Assembly: GCA_045592985.1 (NCBI GenBank) | Contig: JAZNVU010000054.1 | Location: forward strand, 1-45,941 | DNA from: UMGS172 sp045592985 | Lineage (GTDB): Bacteria; Bacillota; Clostridia; Oscillospirales; Acutalibacteraceae | Length of the DNA: 45,941 nucleotides | Reading direction: 5' to 3' | In this document: piece after piece, positions 22,032 through 30,528 of the stretch | Position numbering within the stretch: the stretch's first letter is position 1 | Layout: each line of letters opens with the position of its first letter | Program-made: the position numbers and the translations under genes | The notes under the pieces: generated by a model | What the model was told of the DNA's origin: nothing | Seen by the model: the letters and a program-made list of their open reading frames with translations, nothing else | The model's database searches: none

Positions 22032-22680
22032 CGATGCTTACGGATTTCAGCTTGAGAAGCTGGAGTCGCAATACCGCAATCCCGAAACATACAAAACAGT
22101 GTTTGCCGCTATGTGTGGCAGACCTAGCTACGTTACAAATTACCGTTCTTACGGTAATGCAGGCAAAACCGATGAGGAATTGGCCGAGGAACTTTTGGAA
22201 TTAGCCGACTGTGGAGCAACCCTTATCGACGTTATGGGTGACTATTACCACAAATGTCCCGGTGAACTTACCGATGACGAAGAGGCTATAAAAAAACAAA
22301 TGGAGCTTATAGATAAGCTCCACGAAAAGGGTGCCGAGGTTTTGATGTCCTCGCATATTCAAAAATTCACTCCTGCCGAGCGCGTTTTAGAGGTGGCACT
22401 TGCACAAAAAAGCAGAGGTGCTGATATCATTAAGATTGTTACTGGTGCTTCCACAATGGAGGAGCAGATTGAAAACCTTCGTATTACAGATTTGCTTAAA
22501 AGAGAACTTGGTGCACCGTTTTTGTTCTTGTCGGGCGGAGTAAACACCTTACACCGTCGACTTGGTATAAAATTGGGCTGTTGTATGGCACTTTGTGTAT
22601 ACGAACACGACGAACTCTCTACCCCTGCACAACCCCTTTTGAGTATTATTAAAAAGGTTCGCGACGATATCGATTTCTGA
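22015..22680 (+). pseudogene. Type I 3-dehydroquinate dehydratase-like gene, 5'-truncated
   Basis: About 220 codons match the type I dehydroquinase barrel after its first strands: PSYVTNYR, a Lys at the Schiff-base position in GADIIKIVTGAS, MSSHIQKFTP with the likely catalytic His, and FLFLSGGVNTLHRRLGIKLG. Homology starts at LGADAYGFQLEKLE, immediately at the junction with the araC relic, so the first strands are gone. ATG 22015 is in frame but no ribosome binding site was seen. It probably once served a quinate/shikimate-type or related catabolic pathway with the neighbouring operon. A residual product is possible but unlikely to be active. Confidence 0.7.
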
Positions 22681-22692
22681 GTAGTTGCTTTT

Positions 22693-23451
22693 TTACATAA
22701 CTCTTGAATCGCTGCGTATTTCTCTCGGAGTCTTGCCCAAGTTGGCATATAAAACCTTTCTGAAATACGAGGTTGAACTAAACCCTAACGAGTCGCTAAT
22801 ATCCTGAACAGAGCGATTGGTAGAGGTTAGTAATTGCACCGCATTTTCGCATAAAACCTCTTGTTTTATTTGGTTTGGTGTTTTGTCCGATACCTTTTTA
22901 AATATTTCATATAGCCCCGATTCACTGATATTGCATATTCCTGCAATTTCTTGAACGGATAAATGCGGGTTCTGATGTATTAAAGCACAAGCCTTTTCAA
23001 AGGTTTGTTCACGGCGTGTTTTCCTATTGTTTTTTAAATATGGCACGGTTTCGTTCAAGCAACTGTAAAATATTCCCAATTCATAACTTCGAGGCTTTTG
23101 ATTAAACGGAATATCTTTTATCTTTTGCTTTAATTTGTCGTCGCATTCGATGACCTGTAAGGAAAATAGGGCGGATGCCGTTTCGGGGAAGAATTTAAAA
23201 GCGTATGAATGAAATTTAATATCGGGTTCACCATACCAATACGATTGATATGATAATCCGTCGGGTATATAGAATACGTCGCCGTGCTTAATTTCAATAG
23301 TGGCATCGTCCGATACAATTTTGCAATGTCCTTGTTCCATATATGCCAAGTAATGGTAAGGTGAGCCTTTTCGGTTGTCGGTATAGCGAAATCCCTCTTT
23401 GAAATCAAAGTGGACAAAAAGATATTTGTTGGAGAAAAATGTGCTTTTCAA
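22693..23451 (-). CDS. AraC-family transcriptional regulator
   Basis: 252 residues. An N-terminal cupin-like ligand domain (about 1-140: KHGDVFYIPDG, SYWYGEPDIKFHSYAF) is followed by the two helix-turn-helix units of an AraC/XylS DNA-binding domain (SVQEIAGICNISESGLYEIFKK and SVQDISDSLGFSSTSYFRKV). It starts at TTG 23451 behind GGGGTGA. Transcribed away from the oxidoreductase operon across a 120-bp gap, it is the likely activator of that operon. The ligand is probably a sugar-like compound. It is not a close paralogue of the remnant at 21837. Confidence 0.88.
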   Translation of the reverse strand: MKSTFFSNKYLFVHFDFKEGFRYTDNRKGSPYHYLAYMEQGHCKIVSDDATIEIKHGDVFYIPDGLSYQSYWYGEPDIKFHSYAFKFFPETASALFSLQVIECDDKLKQKIKDIPFNQKPRSYELGIFYSCLNETVPYLKNNRKTRREQTFEKACALIHQNPHLSVQEIAGICNISESGLYEIFKKVSDKTPNQIKQEVLCENAVQLLTSTNRSVQDISDSLGFSSTSYFRKVLYANLGKTPREIRSDSRVM

Positions 23452-23571
23452 TTAAAATCACCCCATAAAATGTGTAGAATATTACCTCATTTATTATAGA
23501 ATACCATATTTTAAAATGCAAATCAATCTTTTATAATGAATGTATAACAAAAAAGATTTGGAGTGTTTTAA

Positions 23572-24582
23572 ATGGAAACAAGAAACATTTATTTTACAGC
23601 ATCAAAGGTTGTCGAGGTTTTGACAAAAGAAATACGTGACCCAAACCCTGGTGAAGTTCAGGTAAGGACAGTGATTTCTTGCATCAGCAGTGGTACCGAA
23701 AAAGCCAACCTTATCGGCGGTGTTAATACCAATCCCAGCGGAAAAGACCCAGGGTGGCCCAAAATTTCAGGATACAGCGTTTCGGGAGTTATCGAAAAGG
23801 TGGGCGAGGGTGTAGCCAACTTTAAGGTTGGAGATAGGGTAGCCCTTCGGTGGTCGATTCATGCGGAACTTCAGAATATGAAAGTGCAATATGTTTATAA
23901 AATACCTGATAATGTGTCGTTTGAAGATGCCGCATTTACACACATTTCAATTTTCCCACTTGCCGCCATCAGAAAATGCCGTTTTGAGGTTGGCGAGTCG
24001 GCAATTGTTATGGGTATGGGTGTTTTGGGTCTTTTTGCGCTTAAGCTTTTAAGAGTTGCGGGTGCCGCTCCCATAATTGCCGTTGACCCCGACCCCAAAA
24101 AGCGTGAAAAGGCTTTAGCTACGGGTGCCGATTATGCACTTGACCCTTATGCCGCCGATTTTGCCGAAACCGCAAAAAAGCTCACCAACGGTGGCGCCAA
24201 TGTTGGCATTGAGGTTACGGGTATCGGAGCAGGTCTTGACGGAATCTTAGACTGTATGGCAAGATACGGTAGGGTAGCCTTGCTCGGCTGCACAAGAAAT
24301 AAGGAATTTACGATTGATTACTATCTTAAAGTGCATTGTCCCGGTATAACCCTTGTCGGTGCACATACCAACGCTCGTCCCGAACACAATTCCTCCGGTG
24401 GCTGGTGGACTCAGGGTGATGATATGAATGCTGTTTTAAAGCTTATGGAAATGGGCAGACTCGAACTTGCTTCGGTAAGAGATGAGGTTTATTCACCGCT
24501 TGAAGCACCTGCCGTTTACAAGAGACTTGTTGAACAACCTTCGTTCCCCGTAACTCAGTTCGATTGGAGGCTTTTAGAATGA
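23572..24582 (+). CDS. Medium-chain (MDR) alcohol/polyol dehydrogenase-like protein
   Basis: 336 residues of the MDR superfamily: a GroES-like N-terminal domain with GYSVSGVIEKVGEGV and FKVGDRVAL, and a Rossmann domain with GMGVLGLFALKLLR (nucleotide-binding loop) and AVDPDPKKREKALATGAD. The classic GHE zinc motif is replaced by SSGTEKAN and no four-Cys structural zinc lobe is visible, so metal use is uncertain. It probably oxidises or reduces a sugar-derived hydroxyl. TTGGAG precedes the ATG, with a -10 TATAAT at 23532-23537. It is first in a four-gene operon, overlapping the next gene by ATGA. Confidence 0.8.
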   Translation: METRNIYFTASKVVEVLTKEIRDPNPGEVQVRTVISCISSGTEKANLIGGVNTNPSGKDPGWPKISGYSVSGVIEKVGEGVANFKVGDRVALRWSIHAELQNMKVQYVYKIPDNVSFEDAAFTHISIFPLAAIRKCRFEVGESAIVMGMGVLGLFALKLLRVAGAAPIIAVDPDPKKREKALATGADYALDPYAADFAETAKKLTNGGANVGIEVTGIGAGLDGILDCMARYGRVALLGCTRNKEFTIDYYLKVHCPGITLVGAHTNARPEHNSSGGWWTQGDDMNAVLKLMEMGRLELASVRDEVYSPLEAPAVYKRLVEQPSFPVTQFDWRLLE

Positions 24583-25601
24583 GGAAAATTAAAATAGCCC
24601 AAATAGGCACAGGGCATGACCACGCACCTGCTGCAATTAAAACACTAAAATTGTTAAGCGATATTTATGAGGTTGTAGGTTTTGCCATTGTACCTGAAGA
24701 CAGTTACAACAACGAAAGCATGCAGTACGAACACAACAAAAGGTTTTATGAGGGCGTGCCGCAGATGACGGTTGAGGAAATTTTGAATTACCCCGACCTT
24801 GATGCAGTTTGCATTGAAACTGAGGACAGAGCACTCACTAAATACGCCTTAATGGCTGCAGAAAAAGGCCTACATATTCAAATGGATAAACCGGGTGGTA
24901 TCTCGGATGAAGAATTTGATAAACTTATTGATACTGTAAGTGAGAAGAACTTGGTTTTCCATACAGGATATATGTATCGTTACAATCCCGCTATTTTAAA
25001 ATTAAAGCAGGATATAACTGCGGGTAAACTTGGTGAAATTATTTCGGTTGAAGCACAGATGAACTGTATTCATCCACTTGAAAAGCGCGATTGGTTAAAG
25101 GATTATCCCGGTGGCATGCTATATTTCCTTGGTTGCCATATGATAGACGTTGTGTATTCTCTTATGGGCGAACCTTTGGAGGTTATTCCGCTTAGTTGTT
25201 CATCGGGGCTTGGCGGTACCGTGGCTAAAGACTTTGGAATGGCAGTTTTCAAATACAAAAACGGTGTTTCAATAGCCAAAAGCACTGCTATTGAAAAGGG
25301 CGGCTTTGAGCGACGCCAGATTGTTGTTGTAGGAACCTTGGGTACTGTCGAAATCCGCCCGTTTGAGTGGGCAAACTATACCCGAAACGATGTTTTTTCA
25401 CCGCAGTTTACAACCGTCAGAGAAGTTTTTTTCGACGATTGGCATAAAAAAGGCGACATTCACGAAACTGAGGTCCACGGTAGATACGATGCAATGTTCC
25501 GTGCTTTTGCTGACTATGTAAACGGCAAAATGACAAATCCGTATTCTTACGAGTACGAAAGAAAACTACACAAGCTTGTGTTAAAGGCTTGCGGTGAATA
25601 G
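24579..25601 (+). CDS. Gfo/Idh/MocA-family oxidoreductase
   Basis: 340 residues. An N-terminal Rossmann domain (KIKIAQIGTGHDHAPAAIK, then DAVCIETEDRAL) is followed by the GLHIQMDKPGG segment, whose Lys-Pro is the family signature, and a C-terminal alpha/beta domain with LKDYPGGMLYFLGCHMIDVV containing the likely catalytic Asp/His. It uses NAD(P) on a sugar or cyclitol substrate. The ATG at 24579 overlaps the previous stop (ATGA) and GGAGG lies just before it, so translation is coupled. It acts with the preceding MDR enzyme, a common pairing in sugar catabolism. Confidence 0.88.
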   Translation: MRKIKIAQIGTGHDHAPAAIKTLKLLSDIYEVVGFAIVPEDSYNNESMQYEHNKRFYEGVPQMTVEEILNYPDLDAVCIETEDRALTKYALMAAEKGLHIQMDKPGGISDEEFDKLIDTVSEKNLVFHTGYMYRYNPAILKLKQDITAGKLGEIISVEAQMNCIHPLEKRDWLKDYPGGMLYFLGCHMIDVVYSLMGEPLEVIPLSCSSGLGGTVAKDFGMAVFKYKNGVSIAKSTAIEKGGFERRQIVVVGTLGTVEIRPFEWANYTRNDVFSPQFTTVREVFFDDWHKKGDIHETEVHGRYDAMFRAFADYVNGKMTNPYSYEYERKLHKLVLKACGE

Positions 25602-25613
25602 AGGAGAATATTA

Positions 25614-26597
25614 ATGAAAGCAATTTTAGTTAATGATGATAGAAGTCTTCGTTGGGATAACGTTCCCGACCCTATATGCGGGGCAGAGGACTGCTTGGTT
25701 AAAATTGAAGCGGCGGCCTTAAACCGTGCTGACCTTATGCAACGAGAGGGCGATTATCCGCCACCTCCCGGATGTCCCGAATGGATGGGCTTGGAAATCG
25801 CAGGTACTATTGTTGAGGTGGGTACTGATGCGGCAAAGAAATCTAATTGGAAGATAGGCGATAAGGTTTGTGCCCTCTTAGGCGGTGGCGGTTATGCCCA
25901 GTACGCCAACATTAAGTACGATATGCTAATGCCTGTGCCTAATAACTGCAGTATGGTTGAGGCGGCTGCTATTCCCGAAGCATTTGCAACAGCTTACCTC
26001 AATTTGTTTATCGAGGGTAAAATTAAAACGGGTGATACCTTGCTTATGAATGCGGGTGCCAGTGGTTTGGCAAGTGTTATTATCCCTATGGCTAAGGCTT
26101 TCGGTATTCGTGTTATAACTACGGTTTTAACAAAAGAGATTGCCGAAAATATCAAACATCTTAATGCCGATAGAGTTGTTGCAACCGACTCTGAGGATAT
26201 TGTTGAGGTTTTGAAGGAAGAACTGGGAAACGGTCACCCTGTTGACGTTGCTATCGACTGCTTGGGCGGTGAAATTATGGGCAAGTGTATCCATTATCTT
26301 CGCCACGGTGCACGTTGGATTATGATAGCCGCCTTGGCAGGACAAAAGACCGAAATCGACCTTAAAAACATTTACGTCCGCAATGTCCGTATTGTTGGCA
26401 GTACCTTGCGTTCACGCACACCTGAGGTTAAGGCGCAAATTCTTGCCGAACTTGTAGAAAATGTGTGGACAAAGGTTGAAACAGGTGAGGTTAAGCCTAC
26501 CGTTTACAAGGTTTTGCCCATACAAGAGGCCGAAGCCGCACACGATATTCTTTACAAAGGTCAGAACGTCGGAAAGGTCGTTTTGACGGTAGAATGA
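25614..26597 (+). CDS. Quinone oxidoreductase-like NADPH-dependent dehydrogenase
   Basis: 327 residues of the zinc-free QOR/zeta-crystallin branch of MDR: ALNRADLMQREGDYPPPPG, GLEIAGTIVEVG, WKIGDKVCALLGGGGYAQ, a Rossmann loop LMNAGASGLASVIIPMAKAFG and VDVAIDCLGG. The PPPPG segment is typical of PIG3/QOR proteins. It probably reduces an enone or quinone with NADPH. GAGGAG lies before the ATG, 12 bp after the previous gene. The next gene overlaps its stop by ATGA, so all four genes should be on one mRNA. Confidence 0.85.
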   Translation: MKAILVNDDRSLRWDNVPDPICGAEDCLVKIEAAALNRADLMQREGDYPPPPGCPEWMGLEIAGTIVEVGTDAAKKSNWKIGDKVCALLGGGGYAQYANIKYDMLMPVPNNCSMVEAAAIPEAFATAYLNLFIEGKIKTGDTLLMNAGASGLASVIIPMAKAFGIRVITTVLTKEIAENIKHLNADRVVATDSEDIVEVLKEELGNGHPVDVAIDCLGGEIMGKCIHYLRHGARWIMIAALAGQKTEIDLKNIYVRNVRIVGSTLRSRTPEVKAQILAELVENVWTKVETGEVKPTVYKVLPIQEAEAAHDILYKGQNVGKVVLTVE

Positions 26598-27223
26598 TAA
26601 AGGAAATACGACGTATAAAGCACGGCGAAACGTATATACCCGAAAGTTGGATATTTGCAGGCGGTGAAAAGGAAAAACGCATACCCATTATATTATCCGT
26701 TTTCCTTGTTGAAACCGATAATAAGCGTATCCTTATAGATGCAGGGTGTGAAACTATGCCGGGTTTTGAACTTCGAAATTTTAAATTACCGATAGATGTT
26801 TTAATAGAAAACGGTATTGACCCCAACACCATAACCGACGTTTTGCTGACCCACTCACATCATGACCATATCGAGTGTGTGAAGTATTATAAAAATGCCA
26901 CCGTTTACATAAACCTCGATGAACTGCAAGAGGGAATACGCTATATTCCATGCAGTATGAAGACTGTAACCTTTGAAGACGATATTACTGTGGACGACGG
27001 TGTTAGAATGGTCAAAATCGGCGGTCACAGTAAAGGCTCGTCGGTTGTTGAACTGAATGTAAATGGCAAAACCACCGTTATTTGCGGCGACGAATGTTAT
27101 TCTTCGTATAATATAGAAAATAGGGTACCAACCGCAACAAGCTTTTCAAAAGAAAACAGTAAAAAGTTTATTGAAAAATACTGTGACGGCAATTACAATC
27201 TATTACTTTGCCATATGGAATAA
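26594..27223 (+). CDS. Metallo-beta-lactamase-fold hydrolase (lactonase-like)
   Basis: 209 residues with the MBL fold: LIDAGCET, the dinuclear metal motif LLTHSHHDHIE (HxHxDH), GGHSKGSS, and GDECYSSYN carrying the bridging Asp. The short form and sequence style resemble N-acyl-homoserine-lactone lactonases. In this operon, opening a sugar lactone made by the upstream dehydrogenases is the simplest role, which is inferred. The last metal ligand is probably the His in LLLCHME at the C-terminus. The start overlaps the previous stop (ATGA) and a terminator follows at once. Confidence 0.82.
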   Translation: MIKEIRRIKHGETYIPESWIFAGGEKEKRIPIILSVFLVETDNKRILIDAGCETMPGFELRNFKLPIDVLIENGIDPNTITDVLLTHSHHDHIECVKYYKNATVYINLDELQEGIRYIPCSMKTVTFEDDITVDDGVRMVKIGGHSKGSSVVELNVNGKTTVICGDECYSSYNIENRVPTATSFSKENSKKFIEKYCDGNYNLLLCHME

Positions 27224-27270
27224 AAAAGAGTAGGGATTCGGAAAGTTTTCCAAAATCCTTACTCTTTTTT
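27222..27270. terminator. Terminator between the catabolic operon and the ABC transporter gene
   Basis: AAAAAAGAGTA pairs with TACTCTTTTTT and the inner GGATT with AATCC, around a loop with GGAAA/TTTCC. A and T runs on both flanks suggest two-way action. Confidence 0.8.
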
Positions 27271-27272
27271 AT

Positions 27273-29027
27273 CTATTGAATCGAATACATTTTATAAAGT
27301 TCGCTGTAAATTCCTTGCTTTTCCAAAAGCTCTTTGTGTGAGCCGGTTTCGGCAATGCCGTCTTCAGTCAGAACTATTATTCGGTCGGCATTTTTTATGG
27401 TGGTGAGTCGGTGGGCAATGGTAAAGGTTGTTCTGCCAACCGCTAACTTTTCAAGTGATTTTTGTACCAAGTGCTCACTTTCGTTGTCCAAGGCACTTGT
27501 CGCCTCGTCAAGAATAAGTATAGGCGGGTCTTTTAGGAACACACGTGCAATGGAAATACGCTGCTTTTGTCCGCCTGAAAGCTTTACACCTCGTTCGCCT
27601 ACATAGGTATCATATCCGTCGGGCAGATTTGCTATAAAATCATGTGCTCCTGCTAATTTAGCGGCATTTTCAATTTCCTCGTCGGTAGCACCGGGTTTTC
27701 CGTAAGAAATATTATCTTTGACACTTCCCGAGAACAGATAAACATCCTGAGCAACCGTTCCGATATTTTCACGAAGCGAACGTAAGGTTACTGATTTAAT
27801 ATCGGTGCCGTCAATTGTTATTATACCGTCGGTCGTATCGTAAAAGCGGGGTATAAGTGAGCAAAGTGTGGTTTTACCGCCGCCTGAAGGACCTACAAGC
27901 GCAATATTTTCGCCCTTATTTATCTTAAGGTCAAGATTTTTAATAACATAGTCAAGGTCTTCTCCGTATTTGAACGATACGTCTTTAAATTCTATCTCAC
28001 CCTGGACACCGGTAAGAGGTCGTGCATTATCAGAGTCCTCAATATCGGGGTTAACATCAAGTATTTCACAAAAACGTTCAATTCCTGTCATACCACGGTG
28101 GAACTGTTCGGCAAATTCGACTATTCTTCTTATTGAGGTCATAAGTGTTGAAACAAATAAAAGATATGCTACATAATCAGCTGCCGTAATGCCGCCGTTG
28201 ATTATAAATATTGCACCTACAGCTACAACAACGATATATAAAAGACCGTCAAAAAACCTTGTGCAGGATTGAAAACTGCCCATTATATGATATACGCGTT
28301 TTTTAATCTCCAAAAACTTTTCGTTGCGATTGTCAAATCTTTCTTGTTCATGACCTTCCATAGCAAACGATTTTACAACTCGGATTCCCAACAGGCTGTC
28401 TTCTATTTGGGAGTTCAGTTCACCGATTTGTTTTCGCGAATCCCTAAATCCTTCTTTCATGCGGTGGCTGAAGATTGAAAGAACAATAATCATCGGTGGG
28501 ATAACTGCAAATATTATAAGCGTTAATGGGACGTTGATTGTACAAAGAAGGATAAATGCGCAAACTATTTTTATGCCGGCAATAAAAAACTCTTCGGGAC
28601 AGTGGTGAGCAAACTCCGTTACGTCGAAAAGGTCATTGGTGATTCTTGACATTAAAGTTCCGATTTTTGCACTGTCGTAATACGAAAAAGAAAGTTTTTG
28701 CAGGTGGTCAAACATATCATGGCGCATGTCGGTTTCGATTTTGGTTCCCATAATGTGTCCTACCGATGCCATATAGTAGTTTGCCAGAGTGTCGATAATA
28801 CGTAATACAAGGTATATTCCTGAACATTTTAGTACTAACGACACGGTGAGAAGCGCAATGTTATCGGTTGCCAATCCTGTCAAATGACGGACTATCATCG
28901 GTAACACAAGTTCACAAACGGTTGTGAGTGCTGCACAAAAGAGGTCAAGCGCCAATGTGCCGGTGTATTTTTTGTAATAAGGAAGAAATCGTTTGAGCAA
29001 GCGCTTTTTGGGTTTAGTGTTTTTCAT
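27273..29027 (-). CDS. ABC exporter half-transporter (membrane domain fused to ATPase)
   Basis: 584 residues. An N-terminal six-helix ABC membrane domain (about 20-310) is fused to an ATPase domain with Walker A GPSGGGKTTL (about 371-380), Q-loop VAQDVYLFSG, signature KLSGGQKQR, Walker B ILILDEATSALD and the switch His in IAHRL. It should dimerise to export lipids, drugs or peptides; the substrate is not evident. AAAGGATG precedes the ATG. It follows trkH by 40 bp on the same strand, so it may share that operon. Confidence 0.9.
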   Translation of the reverse strand: MKNTKPKKRLLKRFLPYYKKYTGTLALDLFCAALTTVCELVLPMIVRHLTGLATDNIALLTVSLVLKCSGIYLVLRIIDTLANYYMASVGHIMGTKIETDMRHDMFDHLQKLSFSYYDSAKIGTLMSRITNDLFDVTEFAHHCPEEFFIAGIKIVCAFILLCTINVPLTLIIFAVIPPMIIVLSIFSHRMKEGFRDSRKQIGELNSQIEDSLLGIRVVKSFAMEGHEQERFDNRNEKFLEIKKRVYHIMGSFQSCTRFFDGLLYIVVVAVGAIFIINGGITAADYVAYLLFVSTLMTSIRRIVEFAEQFHRGMTGIERFCEILDVNPDIEDSDNARPLTGVQGEIEFKDVSFKYGEDLDYVIKNLDLKINKGENIALVGPSGGGKTTLCSLIPRFYDTTDGIITIDGTDIKSVTLRSLRENIGTVAQDVYLFSGSVKDNISYGKPGATDEEIENAAKLAGAHDFIANLPDGYDTYVGERGVKLSGGQKQRISIARVFLKDPPILILDEATSALDNESEHLVQKSLEKLAVGRTTFTIAHRLTTIKNADRIIVLTEDGIAETGSHKELLEKQGIYSELYKMYSIQ

Positions 29028-29067
29028 CTTTACATCCTTTTTTATTCATAAAAGCTTTGTTTTGTGA

Positions 29068-30516
29068 CTATTTATTTCTCGACCAAGTGGCAGGGTAGAA
29101 CGCGATAATAAGAGGGAATATCTCAAGACGTCCTAAAAGCATGGCAAACGAAAGAATTATTTTTGAAAATCCTGAGTAATCGGCATACGACGATAAAGGA
29201 CCTACTGCTCCAAAACCGGGACCAACGTTGTTAAAGCAGGCAGCGGTTGCACTGAAGTTGGTCTCAATTCCAAAGGGTTCACGGCATATCAGCAAGAAAA
29301 TTGAGAAAAAGCAGACTATATAAATTATAAAATAAACCGAGGCACTTGACAAAGTGTCTTTCTCAATTTTTTTGCCCTCAAATTCAATGCTGTTTACCGA
29401 ACGAGGGTGAAGCATTTGCCTTACCTCACGACGAATCAATTTGAGCAATATGACAAATCGTGATACCTTAAGACCGCCGGCAGTGGAACCTGCACAAGCA
29501 CCAATAAACATTAAAATAAGCAGTATGCCTTTTGAAAGGTCGGGCCACAGGTTGAAATCAACTGTAGAATAGCCGGTGGTGGTTATAATTGATGAAACCT
29601 GAAAAGCCGAATTGCGCAAGGTGTCGGCAGCGTTTCCGTAAAAATTATATATGTTGGCTGATATAACAATCACCGAAGCTAAAACTATACCTAAATATAC
29701 CCAAAGTTCTGTACTTTTAAAGACACTCTTGAATTTCTTTAAAAGGAGCAGATAATAAAGGTTGAAGTTAATGCCAAACAAAAGCATGAATATCACGATT
29801 ACCCATTGAATGTAAGGACTGTATCCAGCAATACTGTCAGCTTTTATTCCGAAACCACCGGTACCGGCAGTACCAAAAGCGTGTACAACGCTATCAAGAA
29901 GCGGCATACCGCCAAACAGTAGCAAGACTATTTGAATTACCGTCATAACGATATATATAAGATAAAGAATTTTCGCGGTGTCTTTAGCTCTCGGTACAAG
30001 TTTACCAATGACAGGACCAGGCATTTCGGCTCGCATAATGTGTATAGAACGGTCGGAAATATCAGGAATTATCGCCATAACAAAAACAAGAACGCCCATT
30101 CCGCCTATCCAATGTGTAAAACTTCTCCAAAAGAGCAGACCTTTACTTAAAGCCTCAACATCTTTTAGTATTGAAGCACCTGTAGTGGTAAATCCGCTTA
30201 CTGTTTCAAATAGAGCATCAATAAAATTGGGTATTTCGCCACTGGCGAAAAAGGGAGCTGCACCAATTAACGACATAAATATCCATGCGAGAGCTACCGT
30301 AACAAAGCCTTCTTTTGCATAAATAACACGGTCTTTCGTGCGAAAAAGCACAGATAACAGACCACCTATTACGGCGGCAATGGCTATAGAAATTACAAAA
30401 CCGAATACTGACGAAGCCTCTTTATACACCAACGAAACAATAAGAGGTAGAATCATAAGCAATGCTTCGGTCAATATGATATGCCCCGTAGTGCTTAAAA
30501 CCATTTTGTGATTCAT
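29068..30516 (-). CDS. trkH: Trk/Ktr potassium uptake membrane subunit TrkH
   Basis: 482 residues with the fourfold M1-P-M2 plan of TrkH. Selectivity-filter loops are visible in ETVSGFTTTGAS, HAFGTAGTGGFG, VSSIITTTGYSTVD and CFNNVGPGFGAVGP, each with the key Gly. HWIGGMGVLVF is a family hallmark. It lets K+ into the cell under control of the cytosolic TrkA ring. TAGGAG precedes the ATG, 12 bp after the trkA stop, so the two are co-translated from one mRNA. Confidence 0.94.
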   Translation of the reverse strand: MNHKMVLSTTGHIILTEALLMILPLIVSLVYKEASSVFGFVISIAIAAVIGGLLSVLFRTKDRVIYAKEGFVTVALAWIFMSLIGAAPFFASGEIPNFIDALFETVSGFTTTGASILKDVEALSKGLLFWRSFTHWIGGMGVLVFVMAIIPDISDRSIHIMRAEMPGPVIGKLVPRAKDTAKILYLIYIVMTVIQIVLLLFGGMPLLDSVVHAFGTAGTGGFGIKADSIAGYSPYIQWVIVIFMLLFGINFNLYYLLLLKKFKSVFKSTELWVYLGIVLASVIVISANIYNFYGNAADTLRNSAFQVSSIITTTGYSTVDFNLWPDLSKGILLILMFIGACAGSTAGGLKVSRFVILLKLIRREVRQMLHPRSVNSIEFEGKKIEKDTLSSASVYFIIYIVCFFSIFLLICREPFGIETNFSATAACFNNVGPGFGAVGPLSSYADYSGFSKIILSFAMLLGRLEIFPLIIAFYPATWSRNK

Positions 30517-30528
30517 AATTTAAAGCTC

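Noticed and set aside
21837..23451. Recent duplication of the AraC regulator
   Set aside because: The remnant and the intact regulator differ through most of the HTH region, so they are not recent copies of each other.
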